DNA of 36,929 nt. Origin: Deltaproteobacteria bacterium (GTDB lineage Bacteria; Desulfobacterota; Desulfarculia; Adiutricales; Adiutricaceae). Positions 8,633-16,091 of the stretch are shown piece by piece. The position numbers and the translations under genes are program-made. Each line of letters opens with the position of its first letter. Within the stretch, counting starts at the first letter, position 1. Location of the stretch: contig JAISRZ010000142.1 of assembly GCA_031273455.1 (NCBI GenBank), positions 1 through 36,929 on the forward strand. The letters are read 5' to 3'. A model generated the notes under the pieces. It saw only the letters and a list, made by a program, of their open reading frames with translations, did no database searches and was not told the DNA's origin.

Positions 8633-10677
8633 TCTTCCTCTTCGAGGAGGAGGTCTTCTTCAATGAGCTCGTCATAATCTTCGTCATCGTCATCGTCAGA
8701 GTCGGTGGGTTTAGGCAGATCCTTGAAGTTAAGGACCACCGGGGGCTCGTTGTTGGCGGTCAAGAAAATCTTTAAGACGTTTAAGACCGCCGTGGCGTCC
8801 AGCTTTAATTCCTGGACCGTGTTAATGGTGAAGGGTTTATCCGGGGCGATCCCCAGACTAACCTTTTGGGGGTTGTCTAAGAAAAGATTGACGGCTTTGG
8901 CCAAGGCCTCTTGGTTGGTCAAGTTTTTGGGGTATTCATTATCCAGCTTGGACCTAATTTTCTCAATCTCTTGGTCATAGGGGATCTGGTCGTTTTTAGC
9001 GGCGAGACCCACGGCTTTTTGAAACAAGGAGTGGTCTTGGTAATTAAAGGCCAACTCGGTGAAGCCGAGGTTGTATAAGCCCGGGACCGTCATAATGGCG
9101 AAAGAGTCTTTGGCCGGGATATCGTCCAGTTTGGCCACGAAGGCTTCGGTTAACCCGACCATACCCATATCAATGTCCAAGGAGAAAAGGTCTTGGACGG
9201 CCAGATGGTGTTTTTTTATCGTAAAGACCCCGGTTTTAGGATCGCTTTCCAGATCCGAGACGATGGTAAAGAGGAAATCCGTCTGGCCAAAGTCTTGGCC
9301 GAACTGATAGAGGTTGTGGATAACTTTGTCCTGAGGTTTGTCGACTTTGGGCAGATGGACGTAAAAGTCCAATTCCGAAAGCGATTTGGCTGGGAGGCGC
9401 CCAGCTTTGTAAGGCCCTTTTAGGGAGGATTTATGGGAGCCAAAGGCGAACTCGTCATTATAGTTCACATAAAAATCAGTGACTAAAGCCTCGTTTATGT
9501 CATAGGGCAGTGAGAATAAGTTGGCTAAGGTGTAGATGGAGCCGTATAGCTCGGACAATTGAGAGTAGTTTAAATCCGGCGTGGACCCAGTTAAGAAGGC
9601 CTCATTCATAATCGGCTCGAAGGCCGTTAAGAAGCGGTCTAAAAGACGACTGTAGTCAAAGCCGCTAAAATCCACTGACCCAAGTCGAGCGTCCAACTTT
9701 AAGGCCGGTTCCGAGTAATGGAAGCTGGCGTTCTTTAACGAGAATTTTTCCACCACCCCTTTGGCTTCCACGCCGGTCTCCAAGATATCCTCCAGCTTCA
9801 TCACCATCTTCATGGTCATTTTAATGTCGTTGGAGTCAGGGACTTTGATCCCGTCTTGGAGGTCAAATTCCACGCCCGATATCTGGAAAGACTGGCAGGT
9901 GAACCCGGCTAGCTTGATAAAGTCAATGGGCGTGGTTAGGGATTCGACCCCCTCGGCCAAGATAGGGTTGACCACGGCGAATTTCTCAATCTTTAAAGTC
10001 CCGTCGATTTTGTTCGGATCGCTCTCAATGGGGTCGGTGATGGCCGAAAGGACGATTTTATTGATGGTCAGCTGACCTAGGCGGGCGCTCTTCACAAAGC
10101 CCAAAGCCCCGGCGGGCTGTTTATCGCTGGCGGCGGCCAGTTTCAGGTCAGTCACGAGAAGGGAGTCGGTGGTGAAGGTGGCCTCATCGGCTTTAGACTT
10201 AATGTTGGTCAGCTCCAGCTCCTCGGCCAGGGCTTTTTCCCCTTGGGAGCGCCAATCGTTTAAAGCTAAAAGGTTGTTTAAGCTCTCTAGACTGAGGCCG
10301 TTTTTGATCCGGACTTGGTCCACGGTGACGATTAGCGGTTGACGCGGGCGCTTGGGGGTTGGCTCCGGTTTGGCGGCGTCGGCGTCGGCGTCGTCATCCG
10401 CGTCGCTTTGGTCAGTGGGCTTGGGGCTGGGGATGACGTCTTTAAGGGTGATCTTCAGCTGGTTGACGGTTAAGGACCGGGCGAAGATAGAAAAATCGTG
10501 GGCGGCCGCTTCCCATTGGTTATTCGGCCCCACGAGCTTATTCATGAGAGTCTCAAAGGTCCGGTAAGCCTCATCGGCCAAGCGGCCGCGGAGGAAAAAA
10601 CCGCCGCCCACTAAGACGATCAAGACCACGCCGAGAATTAAAAATATTTTGCCGCTAGATTTGCTGTCACTGCCCAT
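8629..10677 (-). CDS. Single-pass membrane-anchored envelope protein with acidic tail, unrecognised
   Basis: The ATG at 10677 is chosen over a GTG at 10695 because GTGAGG lies 8 nt in front of the ATG and nothing suitable precedes the GTG. The 682-residue product has a membrane segment at about 10-29, a Pro/Asp/Ala-rich linker near residue 90, and repeated amphipathic strand patterns such as SLTVNQLKITLKDV and ARLGQLTINKIVLSAI, again AsmA-like in character. The last 25 residues are almost entirely Asp/Glu. It is the first gene of a three-gene unit and shares its architecture with the next gene, so the two may be an ancient duplication or partner subunits. Possible roles are lipid transport or envelope assembly; this is inference. 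Confidence 0.7.
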   Translation of the reverse strand: MGSDSKSSGKIFLILGVVLIVLVGGGFFLRGRLADEAYRTFETLMNKLVGPNNQWEAAAHDFSIFARSLTVNQLKITLKDVIPSPKPTDQSDADDDADADAAKPEPTPKRPRQPLIVTVDQVRIKNGLSLESLNNLLALNDWRSQGEKALAEELELTNIKSKADEATFTTDSLLVTDLKLAAASDKQPAGALGFVKSARLGQLTINKIVLSAITDPIESDPNKIDGTLKIEKFAVVNPILAEGVESLTTPIDFIKLAGFTCQSFQISGVEFDLQDGIKVPDSNDIKMTMKMVMKLEDILETGVEAKGVVEKFSLKNASFHYSEPALKLDARLGSVDFSGFDYSRLLDRFLTAFEPIMNEAFLTGSTPDLNYSQLSELYGSIYTLANLFSLPYDINEALVTDFYVNYNDEFAFGSHKSSLKGPYKAGRLPAKSLSELDFYVHLPKVDKPQDKVIHNLYQFGQDFGQTDFLFTIVSDLESDPKTGVFTIKKHHLAVQDLFSLDIDMGMVGLTEAFVAKLDDIPAKDSFAIMTVPGLYNLGFTELAFNYQDHSLFQKAVGLAAKNDQIPYDQEIEKIRSKLDNEYPKNLTNQEALAKAVNLFLDNPQKVSLGIAPDKPFTINTVQELKLDATAVLNVLKIFLTANNEPPVVLNFKDLPKPTDSDDDDDEDYDELIEEDLLLEEED

Positions 10678-10734
10678 ATAAAGCCTCACACTCACAATTG
10701 GCGATTCGCGCGTTTTTTCCTCACCCAGCTTTAA

Positions 10735-10758
10735 GGGTTAAGGGGTGGCCCTTAACCC
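10735..10758. promoter_or_regulatory. Perfect 10-bp inverted repeat in the leader of the membrane-protein operon
   Basis: GGGTTAAGGG and CCCTTAACCC form a perfect inverted repeat around a 4-nt centre. It sits 58 bp upstream of the ATG at 10677 on the minus strand. No U-tract follows in either direction, so an operator or a leader hairpin is more likely than a terminator. Confidence 0.5.
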
Positions 10759-11304
10759 GAAGAATAAATCTTCTGGTCAAAAGGGATTTAGGTATTGGTT
10801 GGCCAAGGTTAGCCTAAGTTAAATAAGTCCAGTTAGGCTCCCGCCTTAGTTAGCGATTTTAACGAAGATAAGTTATTTTAAGGGTTAAATGAATTTTTCC
10901 CCGGTTTCTAAAGACAAACCAATATGACTAAAGGCTGATTTTAAATTTCTTTAGCCACAATGGAAATGTTTAAGCCTTTTATTTAGTTACGATAACAAAT
11001 ACAATTGTTTATATATGAATTTCAAATAAAAAAGAAATAAAAATATCGATTAGAAAACCAGGCGCGGTTAAGGTATATTTTTGGCCCGGCCCGCTCGTTA
11101 AACCATTTTGAACGTCTAATATAACCAGTCTAAAAAAACAATGGCCCTACTAAGGCCCAATCTTGGTTGACGGACAGGTATGAAAATAAACGATCTTAAT
11201 TGCCTTGAAAGCAAAAAAAATAGATTCTTTTTACGATTATACTATGTATATGATTGATGATCAAGATATTCCAAAGCCTTGCGGCGATTCTGATTTGGGA
11301 ATCA

Positions 11305-11385
11305 AAAAAAATCGCCGGGCTGGCGCTTGTTAAGGGTTCGCCCTGACGGCCAGGTCCCTAAAAAGTAGGCCCAGGCGATTTTTAT
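11305..11385 (-). terminator. Large structured terminator / candidate small RNA downstream of the pyr operon
   Basis: AAAAATCGCC (11307-11316) pairs with GGCGATTTTT (11374-11383), and after one bulge GGGC (11317-11320) pairs with GCCC, giving a stem of about 14 bp. Inside the loop, TGGC (11321-11324) can pair with GCCA (11349-11352), enclosing AGGG-TTCG-CCCT at 11333-11344, a UUCG tetraloop hairpin. Read on the minus strand the stem ends in a run of T, 160 bp after the stop of the gene ending at 11543. On the plus strand a shorter T5 follows, so it may work both ways. The inner structure is more elaborate than a simple terminator. Confidence 0.68.
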
Positions 11386-11542
11386 TCTAGGTTTTAAGAT
11401 AAATATTTCGAAAATTTACGAAGTTTTGGAAAGACTAATTTGAATAGAGCGTAAGAAACGAACGTAATACAATTTTAACTTAGTATTTTGCTAAAAAATT
11501 TAATAAAAATAGTTAAAATCGCTATATTTATGTATTTTTCTA

Positions 11543-12754
11543 TTAAAGATAATAATCATAATGTAATATTATTCTTTCATCACTTTCGATATCCTGGTCG
11601 GGATCTTCGTCTGGCGCCTTATCCAGATCTTCCGCGACATTAGCGATGAATTCCCTAGCTTCCAAATGTTCCAGCCAGTTATTGGGAAGACCCTCCAAAC
11701 CGTATATTAAACCCAAGAGCTGACCGGTCAGCGTTCCATAAGCTCCAGCGTCCCCTTGTAAGCTTACCGCCCGCGAAACCCCTTCTTGATAACTTTCGGC
11801 TGTCAAGGCCAAGTATAAAGACTTGACCAAAACGTCCAGAGTTTTATCTTCATAGGTCAGCCGGGCTATCGCCAAGTCAAGGGCGATTTTCGGATCTTTA
11901 GCTAGTTTAATGGCGGTCTTCAAAGCGCCATAAAATAAACCGGCCTTGGGGTGTTTACTGATCCGCAAAGGCTCTTTGGGCAAAAACATGAATTCAGAAG
12001 CTGTTTTCCGGTCATTGGATTTTTTTAAGGATTTAACCGCCAAAGTGACGGCCTTTAAAAGACTCACGCTCCCACTTTCCTGATGGGCCAACTCGCTGAC
12101 AGTCAAAGCGTAAGCGCCAGCCGATAAAACCGCCAGATCCAGATGGTAGGACAAACAGATGGTTTCCGCGGCCATTTCCAAGACCCTATCTTTAACCACA
12201 AAAAGGCCTATAGGGCCGACCATGGCCGTTGGACAACTGTCATATCGGCTGTCAAATCCTTTTATTCTCGCGGATTCTTGAGACATTTTTAGGTCAAATT
12301 TCGAACTACCGCTATGGTTAAGGCCTCGGTCCTCGCCACGCTTAACGAAACGGTCAAATTCGCGCCATAACATTTTTTCCGCGAAATCGTAGATAATTAC
12401 GTCGGTGAAAAAAAGCGGTCCGTCAAGGTCATCGACTTTTGGTCGACGCGTCTGAAATTCTAAATAACTCAAAAGAGAGCTATTAATCATGGCTATGGGA
12501 TTGGCGATACCTCTGGAGTTATAACGAGTCTGAGCCCCGATCAAGCCAATCGCCACGCCAAGAGCCAGTTGGCTGTCGGAAGTCACCGCCAGCCAAGGAC
12601 CGTCTTTCTCCAAGGGTTCGGCCGTTCTAGATTGAACGGATTTCTCAGCGTTGGTTTTTAAGGCCAATTCGGCCCTTCGGCCTAAGGCCCCCCCGATGGC
12701 CCCGCCAAGTAGACAGTTTTGAAACTTAATGGTATTGGGTCTTACGTCTGTCAT
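11543..12754 (-). CDS. ADP-ribosylglycohydrolase-like protein with altered metal site
   Basis: The ATG at 12754 is preferred to a TTG at 12799 because GAGGGT lies 6 nt before it and the family block begins soon after. The 403-residue protein shows the PF03747 frame: CLLGGAIGGALG at 14-25 and a C-terminal block GQLLGLIYGLEGLPNNWLE. DraG/ARH enzymes bind two metal ions through T-D-D-T and D-x-D-T; here these read TSDS (58-61) and GDAGA (334-338), so several ligand aspartates are replaced. It may be a non-catalytic ADP-ribose binder or act on a different substrate. It lies 87 bp downstream of pyrD on the same strand and probably shares its transcript. Family good, activity doubtful. Confidence 0.8.
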   Translation of the reverse strand: MTDVRPNTIKFQNCLLGGAIGGALGRRAELALKTNAEKSVQSRTAEPLEKDGPWLAVTSDSQLALGVAIGLIGAQTRYNSRGIANPIAMINSSLLSYLEFQTRRPKVDDLDGPLFFTDVIIYDFAEKMLWREFDRFVKRGEDRGLNHSGSSKFDLKMSQESARIKGFDSRYDSCPTAMVGPIGLFVVKDRVLEMAAETICLSYHLDLAVLSAGAYALTVSELAHQESGSVSLLKAVTLAVKSLKKSNDRKTASEFMFLPKEPLRISKHPKAGLFYGALKTAIKLAKDPKIALDLAIARLTYEDKTLDVLVKSLYLALTAESYQEGVSRAVSLQGDAGAYGTLTGQLLGLIYGLEGLPNNWLEHLEAREFIANVAEDLDKAPDEDPDQDIESDERIILHYDYYL

Positions 12755-12841
12755 GTTTACCCTCAAGGGCCCAAAAATTTGGGCCATCTCCAAACGCAAT
12801 AAAAATCTTAAAGCCGCCCTAGGCCCGTAAGGTCTTAGAGG

Positions 12842-13768
12842 TTAAGGTTCGTTAGGCCCCTTGAGGGTTCCTCTTAAACTAGGAACGCTCGGGATATTCT
12901 CCTGGCTAAAGAAATCAAAAAGGTCTTTTAAAATGGTTAAAGGCGAGCCAGGATCGGCTAAGATGGCCGTCCCGATCTGGACCGCCGTGGCCCCGGCCAC
13001 GATAAACTCGGCCGCGTCCAAGGCGCTGAAGATCCCGCCTAAGCCAATGACTGGGGCTTTAACCGCTTTGGCCGCTAAATAAACTTGCCTTAAGGCCAAG
13101 GGTTTAATGGGCGGGCCGGACAGGCCGCCAGTCACGTTCCCTAAAGCGGCCCTTCGGGTTCGGGGGTTAATGACTAGGGCCGGGACGGTGTTGATTAAAG
13201 AAATGGCCGTGGCCCCCGCGTCAATGACTTTTTGGGCTAAAAGGGCGATGTCCGTCACTAGGGGCGGGAGTTTAACCACCACGGGTTTATCCCCGGCCTT
13301 TTTAACCGCGTCCGCGGTTAAGCGGGCCGCTTGGTCCGGATCCGAGCCAAAGGAGAGCCCGCCTTGGGCGAGATTGGGGCAACTAATGTTGAGCTCTAAA
13401 AAATCCACCGGGCTTTGGGCCAGAATTTGGGCTAATTGAGCGTAATCGTCCAGGGTTCTTCCAATAACGTTGGCCCCAACCACGGCTTTCCGGGCCTTTA
13501 AAGGCGGTAAGGCCTTGGTTAAAAAGGCTTTAACCCCCATGTTTTCTAGGCCAATGGCGTTAACCAAACCGCCCGCCGCCTCCACCGCCCGGGGTAAAGG
13601 GTTACCCGGCCAGGGCGTTAAGCTAATCCCCTTTAAAATGACCGCCCCTAAGCTTTCCGGGGGGCAGAAGTCCGCCAGCTCCAAACCATAGCCATAAACC
13701 CCGGAGGCCGCGATTAAAGGGTTCTTTAAAGTTAAAGAGCCTATTTGGACCGTTAGATTAGGCCTCAT
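12842..13768 (-). CDS. pyrD: Dihydroorotate dehydrogenase B (NAD+), catalytic subunit
   Basis: Oxidises dihydroorotate to orotate in pyrimidine synthesis, in the cytosol, with FMN. The TIM-barrel motifs are all present: KNPLIAASGVYGYG near the start, ELNISCPN with Cys130 as catalytic base (class 1), VVVKLPPLVTDI, SLINTVPAL, GGLSGPPIKPLALR and GLGGIFSALDA for flavin phosphate binding. At 308 residues it has the class 1B length, and the neighbouring pyrK confirms the B-type heterotetramer. Its ATG overlaps the pyrK stop as ATGA, so the subunits are translationally coupled. Confidence 0.96.
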   Translation of the reverse strand: MRPNLTVQIGSLTLKNPLIAASGVYGYGLELADFCPPESLGAVILKGISLTPWPGNPLPRAVEAAGGLVNAIGLENMGVKAFLTKALPPLKARKAVVGANVIGRTLDDYAQLAQILAQSPVDFLELNISCPNLAQGGLSFGSDPDQAARLTADAVKKAGDKPVVVKLPPLVTDIALLAQKVIDAGATAISLINTVPALVINPRTRRAALGNVTGGLSGPPIKPLALRQVYLAAKAVKAPVIGLGGIFSALDAAEFIVAGATAVQIGTAILADPGSPLTILKDLFDFFSQENIPSVPSLRGTLKGPNEP

Positions 13769-14586
13769 GATTTTTCCCAGTCCATTAAGAGCCCATCGAC
13801 CACGGGCCCATCTTGACAGAGCCGGATCCGCGACCCATCAACTAAATAATGGCCGCAAGATAAACAAACCCCTAAACCACAGGCCATATAAGCTTCCGCG
13901 GCCACGTAGCAATTAACCCCATAAGAGCGGGCTAAAGGGGCTAAAGCGGCTAATAGCCCTTGGGGCCCACAGGCGAAGATAGTCCGTCTTTCCCGCTCTA
14001 AAGCCGCTTTTAAGCTTTGGGTGACCAAGCCCTTTTCCCCGTAACCTAAGCCGTCCTCGCTTACGGCTGTAAAGTTGGGGGCGAAGGAGGTAAGATACGC
14101 TTTATCGATTAAAGATTGACCTTCCCTTTCCCCGTAAAAGAGGTGGTTTGGCCCTTTTGATTGGTCTATGAGATTAGCCATGGGGGCCAGACCCACGCCG
14201 CCAGCCACTAGGTAAAAGGGGCGGTTTTTATAGTCAGGTATAAGGTTACCGAGGCCCTGGCCCAAAGGGCCTAAGAGCTGGATAGGGTCGCCTAAGCGAC
14301 ATTGGGTTAAAAGATTAGTCCCTAAACCCACAGGCCGGATCAGAAAATCGAGTTCCCCTTGATTGGGCCGGTACCTATGGATGGAAAAGGGCCGGTCCAA
14401 AAGGGGGTAAGCGGCTGGGGCGGGGCCCCAAGAACGAAGGCGGGCGAAAAGGCCGGGGTCCGCAAAGGGGCCTAAGGTGGCTAGCTTTAGGGTTAGCTGA
14501 TAGAGGTTTTTCCCTCGGGGCGTTAAGCTTAGGACCTTAGCCGTTTGGCTGATGGGGCGGCGAGTTAAGGTGGGGTTCTGGGTCAC
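13765..14586 (-). CDS. pyrK: Dihydroorotate dehydrogenase B, electron transfer subunit
   Basis: The FAD/[2Fe-2S] subunit that passes electrons from PyrD to NAD+. Visible are the FAD motif RPFSIH at 65-70, GPLGQGLGN, the nucleotide-binding YLVAGGVGLAPMANLI, and the C-terminal cluster ligands C236, C241, C244 and C257 in the pattern C-x4-C-x2-C-x12-C. The start is a GTG that overlaps the stop of the upstream gene (GTGA), and its own stop overlaps pyrD. Length 273 aa is normal for PyrK. Confidence 0.95.
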   Translation of the reverse strand: MTQNPTLTRRPISQTAKVLSLTPRGKNLYQLTLKLATLGPFADPGLFARLRSWGPAPAAYPLLDRPFSIHRYRPNQGELDFLIRPVGLGTNLLTQCRLGDPIQLLGPLGQGLGNLIPDYKNRPFYLVAGGVGLAPMANLIDQSKGPNHLFYGEREGQSLIDKAYLTSFAPNFTAVSEDGLGYGEKGLVTQSLKAALERERRTIFACGPQGLLAALAPLARSYGVNCYVAAEAYMACGLGVCLSCGHYLVDGSRIRLCQDGPVVDGLLMDWEKS

Positions 14587-15356
14587 GCGGCGACCCCGGC
14601 TAAGAAACCAAACCGGCCGGGGTCGCCCCGGCGGTAGCTAAAGAACTCGGAATGGCATTTAGTGCAAATACCGGCGACATCGATGTTTTGAGGTTTAAGG
14701 CCCGCGGTTATTAGCTGGTTACGGGTGATGGCCCAGAAATCAAAGTGGTCGTTATGAGGATTCCGGTAAGCCCAAAACTCTTGGGGCAGCTCCTCTCGGT
14801 AGTGGATAAACTCGGCGCAACAAGGCCCTAAAGACGGGGACACGGCGGCCATAAGCTCCGAAGGGGGAACCTGTAACCGCTCTTTTAAAAAGGCCACGGT
14901 TCGGCCTAAGATATTCTGTTTAGACCCCCGCCAACCGCTATGAACTAAGGCCAAAGCCTCGCTTTCCGGGTGAAAGAGGAGAACCCCTTGGCAGTCAGCT
15001 AGTTTAATTAAAAGGCTTTTTCTTTCTTTAGTGACTAAGGCGTCGTAACCGCTAACCAGGTCGTCTGGGCCTTTAGGGTTATAGGGCCCGAAGACATCGG
15101 GGTAAAAGATTTCCGCCGAGTGGGTCTGATTGACCATGACCACCGGGTCTAAACCTAAAGCCTCCGCGGCTAAGGTCAAGCTATTTTGGACCAATAAGAC
15201 CGGAACCCCGGGCCGAAAGGAGAAGTTTAGCTCCCCTTTAAGCTCCGGCGGGGCGTTACGGGTGAAAACCCCGTGCTTTAAGCGTTTATAGGGGGCTAGC
15301 GACTCAAAGGAGTAGTACACTAGACCATTTTGGCGATGAGGTATCATGACGGACAT
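14583..15356 (-). CDS. YfiH/PgeF family (DUF152, Cu-oxidase_4) purine nucleoside phosphorylase / peptidoglycan editing factor
   Basis: The protein has the family hallmarks: QTHSAE with His79, IKLADCQGVLLF with Cys122, and LVHSGWRG with His139, the predicted zinc triad, plus SLGPCCAEF and a C-terminal CTKCHSEFFSYRRG. Members (YfiH, LACC1) have been reported to act on purine nucleosides, and E. coli YfiH/PgeF to edit peptidoglycan precursors; which applies here cannot be told. It is the first gene of the pyrimidine operon and overlaps pyrK by 4 bp. Two in-frame ATGs exist (15356 and 15347); neither has a strong RBS, so the start is uncertain by three codons. At 257 residues it has family length. 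Confidence 0.88.
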   Translation of the reverse strand: MSVMIPHRQNGLVYYSFESLAPYKRLKHGVFTRNAPPELKGELNFSFRPGVPVLLVQNSLTLAAEALGLDPVVMVNQTHSAEIFYPDVFGPYNPKGPDDLVSGYDALVTKERKSLLIKLADCQGVLLFHPESEALALVHSGWRGSKQNILGRTVAFLKERLQVPPSELMAAVSPSLGPCCAEFIHYREELPQEFWAYRNPHNDHFDFWAITRNQLITAGLKPQNIDVAGICTKCHSEFFSYRRGDPGRFGFLAGVAA

Positions 15357-15509
15357 TCCAAAAAAACAGCTGGGGGATCTTAAGCCCGAGCGGGGTTAAA
15401 CCTTTTGTTAGGCCGCTAGATTATACGACATATTCTAATTCGCTAATAGTTTTTCTTGAGGGGCCGTAAAGAGGGGCTTTTAGAGGTTTAAGGGGCGGCT
15501 AGAGGTTGA

Positions 15510-15650
15510 CCCTCTAGGGGGCTAACTAGGGTCTCTAACTAGTGGCCAACTGGGAGGCTAACTGGGAGGCTAACTAGGAGGCTAACTAGGAGGCTAACTA
15601 GGGGTGAGAGTCATGGGCCCAACTTGGAGCCAACTTGGGGGTTTGGGGGG
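15510..15650. repeat. 12-bp GGGAGGCTAACT tandem repeat with degenerate flanks
   Basis: Four head-to-tail 12-bp units run from 15552 to 15599 (two GGGAGGCTAACT, two AGGAGGCTAACT). Degenerate units (GGGGGCTAACT, GTGGCCAACT, GGAGCCAACTT) extend the pattern on both sides. It sits upstream of the pyr operon start on the minus strand. Function unknown; such arrays vary in copy number by slippage. Confidence 0.8.
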
Positions 15651-16029
15651 CAAGGGTTACCCCAGCCCCAATCAACCTCTATGAGCTTTGACCTAAAAAG
15701 CTCGTTAGCGAAGTTATGGAAGTAACGGTTGGAAAGCCAAACGTTTAACCCGCGGGTTCAGCTTGACGGGCCAAGGCTCAAGGCTAGCGAGAGGGACGCC
15801 AGAAAACCACGCCAGTCCTACCCTATAAAAAGTGATTTTATAATAAAAATTAGGTATTACAATGGAGTAAATGAGTGATCTATATTTTTAAATATAATTT
15901 TATAGGAATTTTATCATAAATAAGAAAATATAAGTTTGACAGAAGGTTAAATTTTAGGTTCTTGCGCCAATTTTTTAATGGCTCTTATAATGGCCATCCG
16001 GTTGAGTCGAAAACGCCTTTCGCCTTAAC

Positions 16030-16066
16030 TAACGAAGCCGTCCCAGTAAATGGAACGGCTTCATTA
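16030..16066 (-). terminator. Hairpin downstream of the TpsA-like gene
   Basis: GAAGCCGT (16034-16041) pairs with ACGGCTTC (16055-16062), extended by flanking TAAC/ATTA. It lies about 25 bp beyond the stop codon. The U-tract on the minus strand is weak, so termination may be partial. Confidence 0.55.
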
Positions 16067-16091
16067 GAGGCGAGTGTTCGCCTAAAAAGGG

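Larger units (their letters stand above)
10678..11542. other. AT-rich intergenic region of about 865 bp
   Basis: It contains the inverted repeat at 10735-10758 and the structured terminator at 11305-11385. The rest is AT-rich with no plausible gene. Confidence 0.55.
15357..16091. other. Intergenic region of about 735 bp with short tandem repeats
   Basis: No gene is visible. The left half holds the GGCTAACT repeats and a G-rich run (about 15634-15652), the middle is AT-rich, and the right end holds the hairpin behind the TpsA-like gene. Confidence 0.5.

Noticed and set aside
11305..11385. Partial resemblance of GGCCAGGTCC...AGG to the conserved loop of 4.5S SRP RNA
   Set aside because: The GGAA tetraloop and its closing pairs are absent and the arms are too unequal for an SRP hairpin.
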